Below, in pieces: positions 1-11,570 of a stretch of 64,000 nt of DNA. Below the pieces are notes generated by a model. It was given only the letters and a program-made list of their open reading frames with translations. It was not told the DNA's origin and made no database searches. Every line of letters starts with the position of its first letter. The first letter of the stretch is position 1. A program made the translations under genes and the position numbers. Origin of the DNA: Hirsutella rhossiliensis (lineage: Eukaryota; Ascomycota; Sordariomycetes; Hypocreales; Ophiocordycipitaceae); assembly GCF_020360975.1 (NCBI RefSeq), contig NW_025408675.1:1240001-1304000 (forward strand), in the 5' to 3' direction.

Positions 1-446
1 AGATATGGCGTCCAAGGCCAAGTTTGACCACGCTTGTTTCGGAGACTATCCTCGCGTATCATACGGAGAGGTCACAGACGGCGCTCCGCCATGATGCGCA
101 TCACACGAGGTTGTTTGTTCCAGCAGGCGATGTTTGACAGTTCTTGGAACCTGTATCATTTCGACGTGATTTATCATCGACTCCTGGGGTTTGCCAACGC
201 GAATGGCGCTGACGCCAGGCTACTGTTATGCGAATGTGTAGTCATTTACGGCGTGTACACCGTTCCACAGCCAGGTTTTTTCTATCAAAGCGGGTATTGT
301 ACGTCTCCAAATTATAGGAATCAACCAAACGCCGATGCCAGCTATGCGCCCCAACTGCCCCGGTCGCAGTCTCGGTAAAAATAGCAAAGATGGATCCAGA
401 AAATAGCAAGAACAGAAGCTGCCGTCAAACACTAGACGGAAAGGGC
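1..446. other. Left edge, no gene seen
   Basis: Short reading frames only, none with a recognisable motif. The interval lies downstream of the ammonium transporter on the minus strand and probably holds its 3' UTR. Confidence 0.5.
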
Positions 447-2118
447 TCAGGCCGCCCGAATTCCACCTTGGAGAGAGGACGCTGTCGACCTCTTTTCCTC
501 GGGAGGGTCCCCGTCAGACGAGCGAGCCATGCTGGCGTGCTCTTGGATACCGTGCTGCGGCTCAATGACTTCGGGTGCCAGGGCGGGGTCGCGGCGATGG
601 GGGCTCCAGGCCAGGAAGTCTCGTCGGACCTCGACGTAGTCGTACGAGAACTCGCCGTGCTGATCGTCATCCATGCCGAGAAGCTCAGCCTCCTCGGAGG
701 CGCGCAGTTTGAGACCGGGGATGACGTCGATGATCTTGGCAATGACGGCGGACACGACAAAGGCGTAGGCGCTGGCGGCGACGATTGCGGCAAGCTGCCA
801 GCCGAGGACGACAAACTTTCCGTCGAGGAAGCCGCCGGTGGCGCCCGTGTTGACGCCGTCGAGGCCGATGATCTTGCCCGTGGCAAAGAAGCCATTGAAG
901 ATGAGGCCGACGATGCCGCCGATACCGTGCTCGGCGAAGACGTCGAGGGAGTCGTCGATGCGGATGAGGAATTTGACTGAGAAGAAGCGTCAGCCGATGG
1001 TTTCGGGCCGAGGTCGTACTTCCCAGATGAAATGACTCACTCTTGGTGGCAAAGTTGCAAGCAATGCCAGACACGATGCCCATGACAATACTGGCCCAGG
1101 GATCAATGAAGCCCGAGGCGGGAGTCGCGGCAACGAGGCCGGAGATGGCACCGGAGCACCAACCAACCATGGACCACTTGCGGGCTAGACGATAGTCAAG
1201 CAGGCACCAGGTCATGGCGGCGAACATGGCGGTGAGGCACGAGTTCCAGCAGGCCATGACAGCGCGCAGGTTGGCGCCAAAGGCGGAGCCGCCGTTGAAG
1301 CCGAGCCAGCCAAACCAGAGGAAAACGGTGCCGAGGGTGATGAGGGAGATGTTATGAGGGCGAAAGTTCATCATCATCTTGTCGTCGCGGCGGCCGAGGA
1401 CCCACGAGTAGGCGAGGGCCGAGACGCCGGAACCGATCTCGACAGGGATGCCGCCGGCGTAATCGAGGACGCCGGCCTTGAAACACCAGCCGTTGCTGTT
1501 CCAGACCCAGTAGGCGAGGGGGCAGTAGACGAGGGTGGCCCAGAAAAAGGTGAAGACCATGGCGGGGATGACGCGGCCGCGCTCGGCGACGGCGCCGACG
1601 GTCAGGGCGGCGGTGACGGCACAGAACATCATCTGGTAGAAGGAGTAGAGCAGGGCCGGGATGAGGGGGGAGCCGGCCGAGGGCCGGGCGAGGACCTTCA
1701 TGAGGCCAAAGTGCTTGAGATCACCGATGAAGGGGTTGCCCGAGGTCTGACCAAAGGCAAGGGAGTAGCCCCAAAAATACCACTGGAAGACGATGACGGA
1801 CGAGGACATCATGACGACCCAGAGCATGGACAGGGCCGACTTTCGGCGGGCGAGGCCCGAGTAGAGGAAGGCGATGCCGGGGACCATGAGGAGGACGAGA
1901 CAGGCGCAGAGCAGGATGAAGGCCTGGTCGCCCGACCGATACCACTGGTTGAGGTTGATGGCGGCTGTGGGAGGGGGAGGGTGAGCGTCAGCGGATGATT
2001 ACATGTCATCTGGAGCACCAGAGGGAGAAGCAAAGGCGGTGGACATACTGGGATCACCGCCGAGGTCCTCGTCGGTGCCATTGAAGACGGTCGGGGCCCC
2101 GACATGGCTGTACGACAT
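447..2118 (-). CDS. Ammonium transporter, MEP/AMT family (Mep1/3-type)
   Basis: This is a plasma-membrane ammonium permease of about 507 residues. The exons, in transcript order, are 2118-2049, 1964-1041 and 976-447. Both introns are GT-AG and the frame is continuous. A short extracellular N-terminus with an N-G-T sequon (Asn13) is followed by the usual array of about 11 membrane helices and a cytosolic tail of about 100 residues ending in a Ser/Glu-rich stretch. The family signature is visible: YAGGIPVEIGSG around residue 195 and DVFAEHGIGG around residue 345. In the twin-histidine pore pair the second His is present (His348), but the first position is Glu199. That substitution is characteristic of the Mep1/Mep3 type rather than the Mep2 sensor type. 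The start ATG is the only one giving the correct first exon. The assignment is very secure; the subgroup is inferred from the Glu. Four GATAAG sites lie upstream. Confidence 0.96.
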
Positions 2119-2432
2119 GATGACGGGGGCCGGTCAAGGATGGAGAGGAGAGGGACGTGTTTCCAGAGGTCCAGAAGACCAAGCCGGTAGATACGGCACG
2201 AGATTCTGGTTCCGGACTGGCAGATATGCAAGATGGGGTGGTAGAAGGGGATCTGTGGAATGAGGCGACGGGATGCCAGATGCGGCCGGGAGACGACGAG
2301 GAGGATGACGAGGAGGAAGACGAGGAGGCAGACGAGAGATGAGCAGGCGCACGAGACGAAGGAGTGAATCACAGGATGAGATTGTCTATATACTGCAGTG
2401 GTATCCGTAACTTGGACCCTTTTTTTGGGACA

Positions 2433-2738
2433 GATAAGCACGTCTACATTAGTTAGTTAGTCGGACGAGGGAGGTGGCGAGCCGGGCGAATCCACCGAAC
2501 TGTCAGGATACATATGGAGACGGGCCAAGTCTGCTGGCGGGCGCGTGTACCGACCGATAAAGAGCCCGGATAAGGTGCTGAACAGACACACACACACACC
2601 CCTGCTTGCGACTCGAACGCCGGGTGGTCTGCTTACTAGGGGCCCGGCTCAGAGCAGGGGAGGGGGTACGTACCGATAAGGGAAATCCGATTTGGACCAG
2701 ACACTCTCTCTCTCACACACATGCCCCCCCTTCTTATC
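2433..2738. promoter_or_regulatory. Cluster of GATA-factor sites upstream of the ammonium transporter
   Basis: GATAAG occurs at 2433-2438, 2569-2574 and 2675-2680, and its complement CTTATC at 2733-2738. A weaker GATAA is at 2556-2560. All lie 315-620 bp upstream of the MEP start codon. GATAAG is the binding core of the fungal nitrogen regulators AreA/NIT2, which activate ammonium permease genes under nitrogen limitation. Regulation here is inferred from motif density only. Confidence 0.5.
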
Positions 2739-3559
2739 TCGGGGCCAGATTGTGCACCGTAGCCGAGACCGGGAGCTGAGAAGAGTGAACGGGTTATAGC
2801 GACATGCAGACGCGGATAGAGCCGCTCCCTAATACCTACCGCCCCGATTGCCCACTGCCCTGGCTCTCTCTTCCTTTCTTTTTCCTCTCCCGCCCGCCTT
2901 GTTCTCGTCGAGCGTTGTTGGTGCGCACGGCAAGGCTGTTGGCGCGCGGGGGAGCAGCACCATCGGCCCGGGGGCGGCGTTGGGTGGTGTATCCGTAGGT
3001 TCACGAGAGAACGAGGTGGATATATACCCCCGTGTTCGCCGTGGCCCGAGACGAGACGGGGCATGTCCGTGTGGGAGCCCCGTTGGCGCGACTGTCGACG
3101 CGGTTGTGCCATGTTACGCAAAAGGTCTCTCGATCTTATTCTTCCGGCAAAGGGGCCCAGAGAGGGGAGGGGCCCAGCCAGAGAGGGGAGGGGGGTTACA
3201 AGAAAGTCGCCTGAAAACGGCATGTGAATGAATGCCGGCCCAACTGACGCTATCTTTTGTCTCAAGGAACATGCTACTTACTACTGTACATCCTTCCCAC
3301 CCAAGCAAAGCCGCGGGAAACCCCGACAGGGCGAAGAAGCTGCTTTCTAGGTGATGACGGATCGATTGTTTGCATGAAGAAGAAGAAGAAGCCCCCCCTT
3401 GGAATCGATAGATAAGGCAAGAAATAACTTGGGATGAATGCAGGGACCACGCGAGTCGCCCCCCCGCGCCAGCACGCGGCAGGGCCCCCCTGATTGGCCA
3501 TTGGCCACATCACATCATCCTTTCTGTTATCCGCGCCCTCCTGGAGCGGCTGACTCGGT

Positions 3560-3660
3560 GCTTGTGCTGTTGCTTGTGCTGTTGCTTGTGCTGTTGCTTG
3601 TGCTGTTGCTTGTGCTGTTGCTTGTGCTGTTGCTTGTGCTGTGCTGTTGCTGTGCTGTGC
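3560..3660. repeat. 12-bp tandem repeat (GCTTGTGCTGTT)n
   Basis: Six perfect head-to-tail copies of GCTTGTGCTGTT run from 3560 to 3631. A seventh copy is one base off, and a decayed GCTGTTGCTGTGCTGTGC tail runs to 3660. Because the unit is a multiple of three, all six frames stay open through it and create spurious low-complexity ORFs. It lies in intergenic DNA and is a candidate length-polymorphic minisatellite. Confidence 0.95.
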
Positions 3661-4345
3661 CGCCGCCGAGGATGCCTGCAGTGCATACCCGTGCCTACTG
3701 TACATACATGCCTCAGGTTATAGTTACAGGCTTTGCTTGCTCGCCAAGACGCGTGTAAGCAGCCCGTCGTCACATGTGCTGCACAGCACAGTAAGTACAC
3801 ACATGCCTTGGGGGCCATGATGACCGCCAACTTCTTACTTGTGCTGACGTGCTGCTGCAATGCCACTCACTTCCTGTACCAAGCTTTATTTGCTCTGCGT
3901 TTGCCCCGCGCTCATTCGCCGCCTATGCAAACCCTCCCTTGCCGCGGCACATCGCGCCGCCCTCCCGCCCATCGTCTTCCTGGTCTTGTGCAACAACACC
4001 ATCGCCTCGCCACTACCACCCATACACACACTTGTTGTATTGGCTGTCCGTCGCTTGAGCCTTGCATCACCGTGCACAAGACATGGTTCAAAACAAACCC
4101 AAACTTACCCCCCCCCCCGTATATGCCGCTCAGCTCTGCCCCCCTTCCAGAGAATATCCAGCTGCATCCTCTCAGTTCATGTTCATATGTGATGGCAAAA
4201 AAAAACCAATTTAACCCTTCTTGACGCTTCGCTGGCTGCGACAAGGCAAAGCACAAGTGACAAAATCCACAAGGGGTATCTACAGCCGACGCCTGTCCAT
4301 CCTTTCCCGCTGCCCTGCCCGTCCGCCTCCGTCCCAGCGCTAGCC

Positions 4346-6983
4346 TCAGAAAATGCACACTTTCCCCGTCTCCTCCGCCCGCGTAATCTCGTACGTCAAC
4401 ATGTCGTGGTTTCGGTAGTGCAGCATCAGCCGGTACCGCCGCGGCCTGCTCCCGCCTCCTCCTGCTCCCTCCCCATCCCCTTGGGCCCCCTTCTCCTGCA
4501 CCGGCCCCACGGCCATCCCGTGCAGTGGCCGCACCACCCGTCTGTAGACCCTCTCGTCCGATCGCCTCGGCAGTACCCAGTCCACCCGGAATCCGTGCTG
4601 CAACAGCCCCTGGCCCTTCTTGACCGGCGTCGCCAGTCTCGTCGGCGTCACCAGCAGCACCCGCCCGATCGGCGACCCCACCACCACCAGCGACAGTTCC
4701 GGCACGTGGACTACCATGCTGAGACGGCTCGTCGCCCTGAAAAGCAGCCTCGTCGTCGGGTTCATCAGGCCCTGCCCCATGTTCATGGCTTGCGGGCACA
4801 GAATCCCAAACTCCCGAGGCGTGCCATCGGCCCCTTGGTCCAGGCTCCGTAGCTCCATTTCCTTCTCATGTAGTCGGAGCACGTGGTATCTCTTCGCGAG
4901 CCGGCCTAGCACCGACAACTCGCCCGCCCGGTTGCGATTGCTCTTCGGCTCCGCCCTGAGGAATTGCACTAGCTCAAATGCCCTTCGAGGCATCGGAAGC
5001 ACCAGTCCCTCGTGTGGCAAGTACACCATATCCAGCCTCGCTGGCGGCCAGCCCGGCCTCTGGCTCTGTCTGTGCCCTCGGCCTCCCTGTGTGGCCACGG
5101 CAGAGCTCTCGGAAGCTCCCGCGAACGGTGAAGTGAGCTGTGGCGGAGGCGTCGTTGCTGCCTGAACCGTCTCCGGCGGTATTATCAACACGTCACCGCC
5201 GTTCGTCGGCAGGTATAAGGCGCCCGTCGTGGGTATCATCTGGGGCGGCAGCCCCTGTGAAAGCTGTTGCTGCACCGTCATCTGCGGCGTCTCTGCGCCC
5301 GGCCCGACCGTGTCCACGAGCGTGGCCGCAATGTCCGACACTCCGTCTGCCGCACCCGCCAGACCGTCGAGCCCTACCTCTAGGTCGATTTCCACCCCCT
5401 CGATGACCTCTGCCTCCTCGCTCAGCTCGTCTGAATCGCTGTGCTGCGACCCGTCCGCATCCAAGTGCTGAACAAAAACGGCATTGAGGACACCCGTACC
5501 GAACGCGAAGTGATTCGGCATGTGTTCCGGAAAGGTGGCGCTGCGCTCCTGAGAACACGGGTTGTCCGGTATGTCCTGGAGATGTGACTCCATGTTCAAG
5601 GTCGAGTTGGGCAACGGGTCAAGCTCTTTGCCCGATGCGCCGAGAAGCTCTTCGACGGAGTCTACTTTGAGGAAGCTGCTCCTTGGCAGGGCGAGGATCC
5701 CCCAGCCCCTGAGGCGGCTGGCCATTAGCGCTCGTCTTTTTCGCCGGCCGCGTCACGAAGTTTCCTGTCGTGCTGCTTACCTGGATAGAGCTGGCCAAGA
5801 GTCCGAGTTTCGCAGCTGGACACAGTTGCACGGCTCGACACGTGTGGCCGGTTGAGAGGGCTTCCAAATGTCGGCCAGCCAGATCGCGCCCCTAATATCG
5901 ATAGCGCAGATCATGTCTGCCGAGCCCTGGTCGTCGTCGACGAAGCACACATTGGGTATGTTGTCTGCCAGACGCCCAAGAGTCACGACAATTCTCCAGT
6001 TCCGGGCACGCTGACGCACGTGTGACTCGACATGCCCGCAGTCCCGACGGCAGCATTCGCAGCTATCGGGCTCCTGTCTTCCTTTCTTGCTTGGCGCCAG
6101 GCCCAAGGCAAAGACGGTCACCTCGCAGCGATTCGAACTGACGGCGATGAGGCGAGACTTTCTGTGGACAGCCAATCCCCAAGCAGACTTGCCGACATTC
6201 TCGTGGAGAAACGGCCTCGGCACGGTATTTCTCGGCCCATGACGAGCTCCATTCTGCACGGGGGGGGTGGCGCTCGGAACGGCACACGGCCTGCTGGCTA
6301 TCCAGTCGGCAATTTCGCTCGTCAGGTAGGCAACGACGTCGCCATCATCGTAGCACGCCACCACGGCCTCTTCCATGCCAAGGGCCCCGACCATGATGTG
6401 GTTTATCGTGTGAGGATTGGAGGGATCTTGGTAGCCTCCGATGTGACGAGACGCCACGCTCGGGCGAGGAAAAAGACGAAGGTCTGGGTGTCGAGGTATT
6501 GTTTGCTTGGGGACGCTTCGTGGCACGTAGACGAAAATATTACCTTGGTAGGCGACCAAGTATAGCTACAGTCGGGTCGTCGCCTTGGTGTCAGTCTCAG
6601 GCACGGCAAGCCAAGGCGTGGCTTCTTGATGCAACGCACATTGTAGAGCTGTGACAGGGCTGTCAGGTTATTCCGGTATCGTTGCATGGTGGGCACGAGT
6701 TGGTAAATGGACGTCTCGTCGCAGTCATCGGAACCCGGCTCCTCCCAGTCAGGCACTGACCCGTCTGGGCCGGGGAAGAGGTAGGAAGCGAAGCGTTCAC
6801 GCTCGCGGACAGCCTCGCTGGCGCCGCTTCCAAACTGAAAGGGGCGCCAAGGATCAGCAGTTGAGACGCCGAACGAGAGAAGAATGCGAGACGTACACGA
6901 TCGTTGGCTGTCTGGGCGTAGCAGGTTCCTACCGAAACGGGCTGGAACGGACGCTTCCCAGGGCCCGTATCTGGGCTCTCCAT
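4346..6983 (-). CDS. Crt10-family protein (WD40-like regulator of ribonucleotide reductase transcription)
   Basis: The model has four exons: 6983-6897, 6834-6640, 6565-5781 and 5708-4346, giving about 809 residues. All junctions are GT-AG and keep frame. The family is recognised from the opening block (YRNNLTALSQLYN followed by LYLVAYQGNIFVYVPR) and the central RGWGIL segment that follows a WLADIW stretch. These match the Crt10 family, whose yeast founder negatively influences RNR gene transcription. The middle reads as irregular beta-propeller-like repeats (for example WGLAVHRKSRLIAVSSN near residue 220). Residues about 390-480 are an acidic, Ser/Thr/Pro/Gln-rich linker, and a second folded block follows up to the C-terminus. 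Function in a filamentous fungus is inferred by family only; the biochemical activity is not known from sequence. The start is the ATG immediately before a short 29-codon first exon. Confidence 0.85.
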
Positions 6984-7677
6984 GATGGCCGAGCTGAAGA
7001 TGGCCTCGGGGCTATGGATGAAGCAGTAGATGGGCGGAACATATAAACTGCAACTCTAGAGAGAGGAAAGCGGCGGCGATCAAGCATCGAGTTGCGAGGC
7101 ACCTAAGTATCTCTGCCTGGGCCGCAAAGAAGCTTTCCGACGTCAGGAGGAGGATGAGAGGATTGTCGTAATGATGAGGATAGTGGAGGTGGAGATGGAC
7201 GAGACGGAGATGGATGGTGACGAGGTGCAAGTTGTTTGCTCGGGGGAGGGTTGGGGCCTTAGTGGTGGCGGTGGTTTCCGCACTGTGAACAGGCGTCTTA
7301 TCGATAAATCGCACAGAACCCCCACTGCTTTCATCATGGAGTCGTCGAAACGCGGCCCAGCCCGAGCCATCCAATCACGGCCGAGACGCGACACTTGACG
7401 ATGCCCTCGCCGCCCTTTTCATTGGCAGCCAGCAGGCGACTTGCATATGCCCAGCCGAGACCCTTTTTTTTTGGAAAAATCCTCCCCCGTCTACCTTTTA
7501 CAGTACAAGTCCACCGTCCCCCTCGGCCAACGCCCATTTCTCATGCACGCAGCAGTCCTGATCCACGATATACAAGGCAAGCCGATATGACCCCCTTCTC
7601 GAGCAGCCGTCCAGCTCAACCAAGGTGACAGCTCAACCTCTGAAACAGGTCCCCGCCCGAGTGAAACAAAAAGCAAA
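6984..7677. other. Intergenic region between GH5 and Crt10-family genes
   Basis: No supported gene. It contains a purine-rich GGAGATGGACGAGACGG stretch near 7190-7215 and probably the Crt10 promoter plus the GH5 3' UTR. Confidence 0.5.
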
Positions 7678-8913
7678 TCACGCCCGCATAAGCTCAAGCA
7701 TGTCCTTCATCCGATAATCCAGCACGGGCGTCTCCCAGTCGTCGGCGACCAAAGAGTACGTCTCGGGCGCATTATCCCGAGGCTTGCGCGCGTTAAGCGC
7801 CCAGTATCCAAAGTCGGCGTCGACAGACTTGAGAAATCTCCACAGGTTCTTCCAGTAGTGCGCGTCCCCGCGGCCCGGGTCTCGCGGCGCGCCCAGCTCC
7901 CCGACCCAGACGGGCGCCGTGTCGCTCTCCAGCAGGTACGCCCAGTTGCGCTGCATGGTCCGCGCAAACGACGCGTACTCGCGCTGGGCGAAGCGGCCCT
8001 CGAGGCTGCCCCAGCCAGACCACGAATACACGTGCGCCGAGTAGACGAGCCGGTTGGCCAGGTCGAGCCGGACCGGCCGGTCCCTCGCGCCCGACAGGTC
8101 GTTGGCCGACTCGGTGCCTTCGACGACGACGAGCAGGTCCGGCTTCATCCTCAGCAGGCGGTTGCCGCATCGCTCGGCCGCCGCCGCCCACTTAGCCCAC
8201 GGCATGGTCCCCCACAGACCTCGGACTTCGTTGCGCAGGTCGGCGCCGATGACGAGCGGGTTGTCGACGAAGCGTGCCATGACGGCCTCCCAATTCTGCA
8301 TCCACTGCTCCTCCGTCTGCCGCACGCGACACAGCGGGCCAAGGTGGTCGTTGGCCCACCCGGCATCGCACGGGTCGGCCCCACAGCACCACGTCGCGCT
8401 CGTGATGTGATTGTTGACAATGACGGCCAGCCCGGCCTCGGTCAGGGCCACCGCGACGGCCTCGAGCACGTCCATGGCCCGCCGGCCCGCCAGGTCCGGG
8501 TTGGCGCGGACGAGGCGGGCGTCGATGACCGGGTCGGACCGCACCAGCTCGTCGGCGTACGGCAGCCGCACGCTGTTGAAGCCCATGCTGCGGATCGTCT
8601 CGGCAATGGCGGTCCGGTGCCGCACGTCGAGCCCGCCGGGCACGAAGAGCTCGTCGCTGGCGCCATACCAGTTGACCGACGACAGACGGAAGCGCCGGCC
8701 GCTGGCGTCGACAATGTGCCGGCCCCGGGTGCGGAGCGGCAGCTGGCACGACCGGATGCTCGTCCTATCCAGCGGCGGCGGCAGGGACCCTTTGGCGAAG
8801 CGCCGCGACTCCTGGTCCGGCACCCACCGGGCGCCGAGACGGGCCTCCCGCTTCCGGAGGTAACCGGCCAGGCCGCCCAAGACGAGCAAGACGACGACGA
8901 CAAGCAGAAGCAT
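7678..8913 (-). CDS. Glycoside hydrolase family 5 (cellulase-fold) protein with N-terminal membrane anchor
   Basis: A single exon encodes 411 residues. The frame is open further upstream, but the first ATG followed by a sensible N-terminus is at 8913: residues 1-18 are a strongly hydrophobic Leu/Val segment followed by Lys/Arg-rich residues 20-26, typical of a type II signal anchor rather than a cleaved secretory peptide. The catalytic barrel spans about 60-405. Clan-A landmarks are present in order: VRLP (Arg116), VNNH (His169), RNEV with acid/base Glu229, HVYS (His294) and WVGE with nucleophile Glu339. The family cleaves beta-linked glucans, mannans or glycolipid-linked sugars; the substrate cannot be read from sequence and no subfamily is assigned. 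Cys residues near 176-195 may form disulphides, consistent with a lumenal or external domain. Confidence 0.9.
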   Translation of the reverse strand: MLLLVVVVLLVLGGLAGYLRKREARLGARWVPDQESRRFAKGSLPPPLDRTSIRSCQLPLRTRGRHIVDASGRRFRLSSVNWYGASDELFVPGGLDVRHRTAIAETIRSMGFNSVRLPYADELVRSDPVIDARLVRANPDLAGRRAMDVLEAVAVALTEAGLAVIVNNHITSATWCCGADPCDAGWANDHLGPLCRVRQTEEQWMQNWEAVMARFVDNPLVIGADLRNEVRGLWGTMPWAKWAAAAERCGNRLLRMKPDLLVVVEGTESANDLSGARDRPVRLDLANRLVYSAHVYSWSGWGSLEGRFAQREYASFARTMQRNWAYLLESDTAPVWVGELGAPRDPGRGDAHYWKNLWRFLKSVDADFGYWALNARKPRDNAPETYSLVADDWETPVLDYRMKDMLELMRA

Positions 8914-9925
8914 GTTGCAGGGCGAGCGAGCGAGACCAACAAAAAGGGGGGGTGCGCCCCCGCTTGAGCGCGCGCAAGAATATCGAGGGCGCGCGGGAGC
9001 TTCGGTTGGCCGTGGGGAGTCCAGGCAAATGGACTCGGTGTCTGTCGGCGTCGGAAGCCGTGGCCTTGCCCCGAGCGAGGGAGAGCGAGCTTCGGTGGAG
9101 CCGCTCCGGCCCTGGCTGAGGCTGATATCCGCAGTGGCCCCGAACCTAAAAGGCAGCCCCACTACTTACTTCCTCTCAGCCCTGCACGACACAACATACC
9201 GTAAGTTGTAACGAGCCAAGAAAAGGGTCTCGAGCACCGCCACGTCGTCGTTGCGTCGTCGACGGTATCTTGGCGGCATGACTGCTTCCCGATGTTCATG
9301 CGTCTGTCTAGTGCCAGCCCTCCGAGGCAAGACGTCGTAGGACTTTCACCTCATTCATACCCAGCTCTGAAGGGTGAGCAACACCATCTCGTCTCCACGG
9401 GTCTGCGGATACTCAGCCAAGCCAAGTCTCTTCCTCTAAGCACTTATCTAGGTGGGCTTCCGGCGCAAACGGCCACGTCGTCATCTTAGCCTCAGTGTCC
9501 GAAATATGCACCGCCATCGTCTCAGCCTGCCCCGTCCGAGCAATGACCTGCTGTTCTCCCGCATCTCCGTGCCTGTGGCTGGAACAAACAGGCAACTCAT
9601 CCTCTGTCTCCAACAGGGCAAGCATATAAACAAGATTCATCATAAAACCGTGACGCCGCGCTGTTCTTTCAAAGCACCCTCCGACTGCATTATGGCGCCA
9701 ATCGCCCCGATGCGTCCCGGAGCCAGCCGGCCCCCCGAATGATGCGTCGCCCTCGAATCAAGTAGTGGCCAAGCCGTGGCAACTGATCTCCACGACCAGG
9801 CGGCACGCAGCACATGTCGTGGGTAAACTGCCAACCCATTGTCGCCAGCGTCATCTTCCCCACAGGCTGTTTCCACCTCGATAGAGGATGCTCTCGTCAC
9901 TCAAAGCATGGGAGCAGACGCCTTC
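8914..9925. other. Intergenic region between the receptor-like gene and GH5
   Basis: About 1 kb with no supported gene. It should contain the GH5 promoter and the 3' UTR of the receptor-like gene. No repeats or RNA structures were noticed. Confidence 0.5.
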
Positions 9926-11570
9926 TCAAACGCGATGCATGCCCAGCGGGTTTACGTCTCCCTCGCAGCCCTTTGTATGTGTCGACGCTGTGTGTGAACC
10001 CCATGAAGGCTGCCGTGGTGGCCGTGGACTCGAATACGATTGCGTTGGGGCCCGGTAATTTTGAGCTTTTTGCTCAAAGTAATCCGGCGTTTCCCGCCCC
10101 ATCGGAGGCGACTTTGCTGGCGAAAGTGGCGACACCACGGCGCTGGAATCTCTCGAGAGCATCTCGTATGCCCGAGAGTCTTTCTTGCCTTCGTACCGGG
10201 CGTCGACCGAGACAAACTCTTTCTTCCTGTGGTTGGCAATGGAATGCACCAGCTCAATCCATCCTGACAGCATTGACCATCGGCCCAGGAGGAAGAGGAG
10301 CCATATGCCGTTCAACTTGCGCACATGGTTAGCTTCTCGACGAGCAACGACTCCAGCATGGGGGCGAGCTTACTGCAAGCAGCAACAAGACGGCCGAAAC
10401 AGTTGCCTCGTTGACAACCATGGACCGTGCCTCGTCCAGGCACTGATTCTTGTCGCCCGCAGCGCGAATCAGACACATAACCCAGCTCTTGGCGACCTCG
10501 GGATCCCGAGTAATAGACAGCACGATGTGGTCTTGGAAAACAAAGACAATGGAAAAGAAGATGACGTCGGCGATGATGATCAACACAATGGCAATGCCCC
10601 GCCACTGCAGCGCGACAACGCGTCTCACGCGGCGGTAAGCTTGGCGTGGTGTCATGGTCCGCAGACTGTTGCTATAGGTGGGTAGGCCCGAGCCCTCCGT
10701 CGTCGAGTCTGAGGTATCCGACAGAGATGCCAGATAGACCTTGACGCAGTACCCAAATGTTGCAAAAGTGATGACGACCGTGGCCGCGGCAAAGACGAGG
10801 AGCGGGATCCACAGGGTCGCCAGGCTGTTTGGGTGGTTGATGTGGCACGTCGCGCCGAAGCGAAAGGAAACACCGCTAAAGACAAGAGCGAGGATGATGC
10901 CGAGGATGGGAATTCCCCATCCAGCGGCCTGGGCGAAAATCATGAAGTTTCGGCCGACAATGACTTGCCAGCAAATCTGCAAATGCAGAGAAAAGGACCG
11001 GAGGAACGACCACATTACGCCACACCAGCCGCCGAGCATTAGCAAGGTGCCTGAGGCCCCGCAGACCTTGCTGGTTCGCATGTCATGCGGCGTGATCTTG
11101 TCGAAGCACTGGTCAGGCTGCGCAGCCAGGGGGACGACAAAGCCGAGCTGTACAAATCAGCACAGGGGGACAGCCTATCAAGCGTTGCAGTCGACTCACG
11201 TTCATCAGCATGACTCCAAACGTGAAGCACACGCTCAGATAATGGCGGTTCGTCTTGTCGACAGGCAGTGCTGCCCACGACGCGAGCAGGAAGAGGCAAC
11301 ATATGGCGCTAACCGTTGCCGTCCAGTCGGCCACCAAGGTAATCGTATTGAAGCTATCCGGGTATACCCAGTCCGCCATGGGGCATGGCAGACAGCAATT
11401 CAAGTCCTGGTTCCTTTGGCAAAGTCGCCCGTCGATATCTGTCACGAAAATCAGCACTGCCGAAATGCTCTGACTTGTTGTTCCGGCCACTCACAGCCGC
11501 CGTCATTGCTAAATAGACTCGAGTCGATGAATGGCGGGAGGCACAAGTTGACCCCCGTGAGGTTGCCCAT
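9926..11570 (-). CDS. Seven-transmembrane receptor-like protein (fungal secretin/GprM-like GPCR)
   Basis: Four exons (11570-11495, 11438-11200, 11147-10374, 10315-9926) give about 492 residues. Junctions are GT-AG and frame-preserving. The extracellular N-terminus has an N-L-T sequon and a Cys-rich block LNCCLPCPMADWVYP at residues 38-52, typical of one fungal class of putative GPCRs. Seven hydrophobic segments follow: about 57-83, 92-118, 137-165, 175-205, 218-250, 292-316 and 352-383. The motif FRFGATCHINHPNSLA in the loop before TM5 and FATFGYC in TM5 are also shared with that class. A charged loop (TPRQAYRRVRR) precedes TM6, where G-protein contacts are expected, and the cytosolic tail is about 110 residues. 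The ligand is unknown. Classification relies on recalled family resemblance to GprM-type receptors and is less certain than the topology. Confidence 0.8.

Larger units (their letters stand above)
2119..4345. other. Intergenic region between MEP and the Crt10-family gene
   Basis: This 2.2 kb stretch has no supported gene. The first 700 bp are the presumed MEP promoter. It also contains a CA run (2586-2600), a 12-bp tandem repeat (3560-3660), a C run (about 4108-4118) and pyrimidine-rich tracts. The frames crossing the tandem repeat read as repetitive Leu/Val or Gln/His strings and are not credible proteins. Confidence 0.6.

Noticed and set aside
3274..3758. Low-complexity frames across the 12-bp repeat
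   Set aside because: Created by a repeat unit divisible by three; repeated Gln-Ala-Thr or Leu-Val strings without start context or homology.
7858..8967. 369-codon plus-strand open frame opposite GH5
   Set aside because: It is antisense to the GH5 exon. GC-rich third positions suppress stops on the opposite strand, and its translation has no domain.
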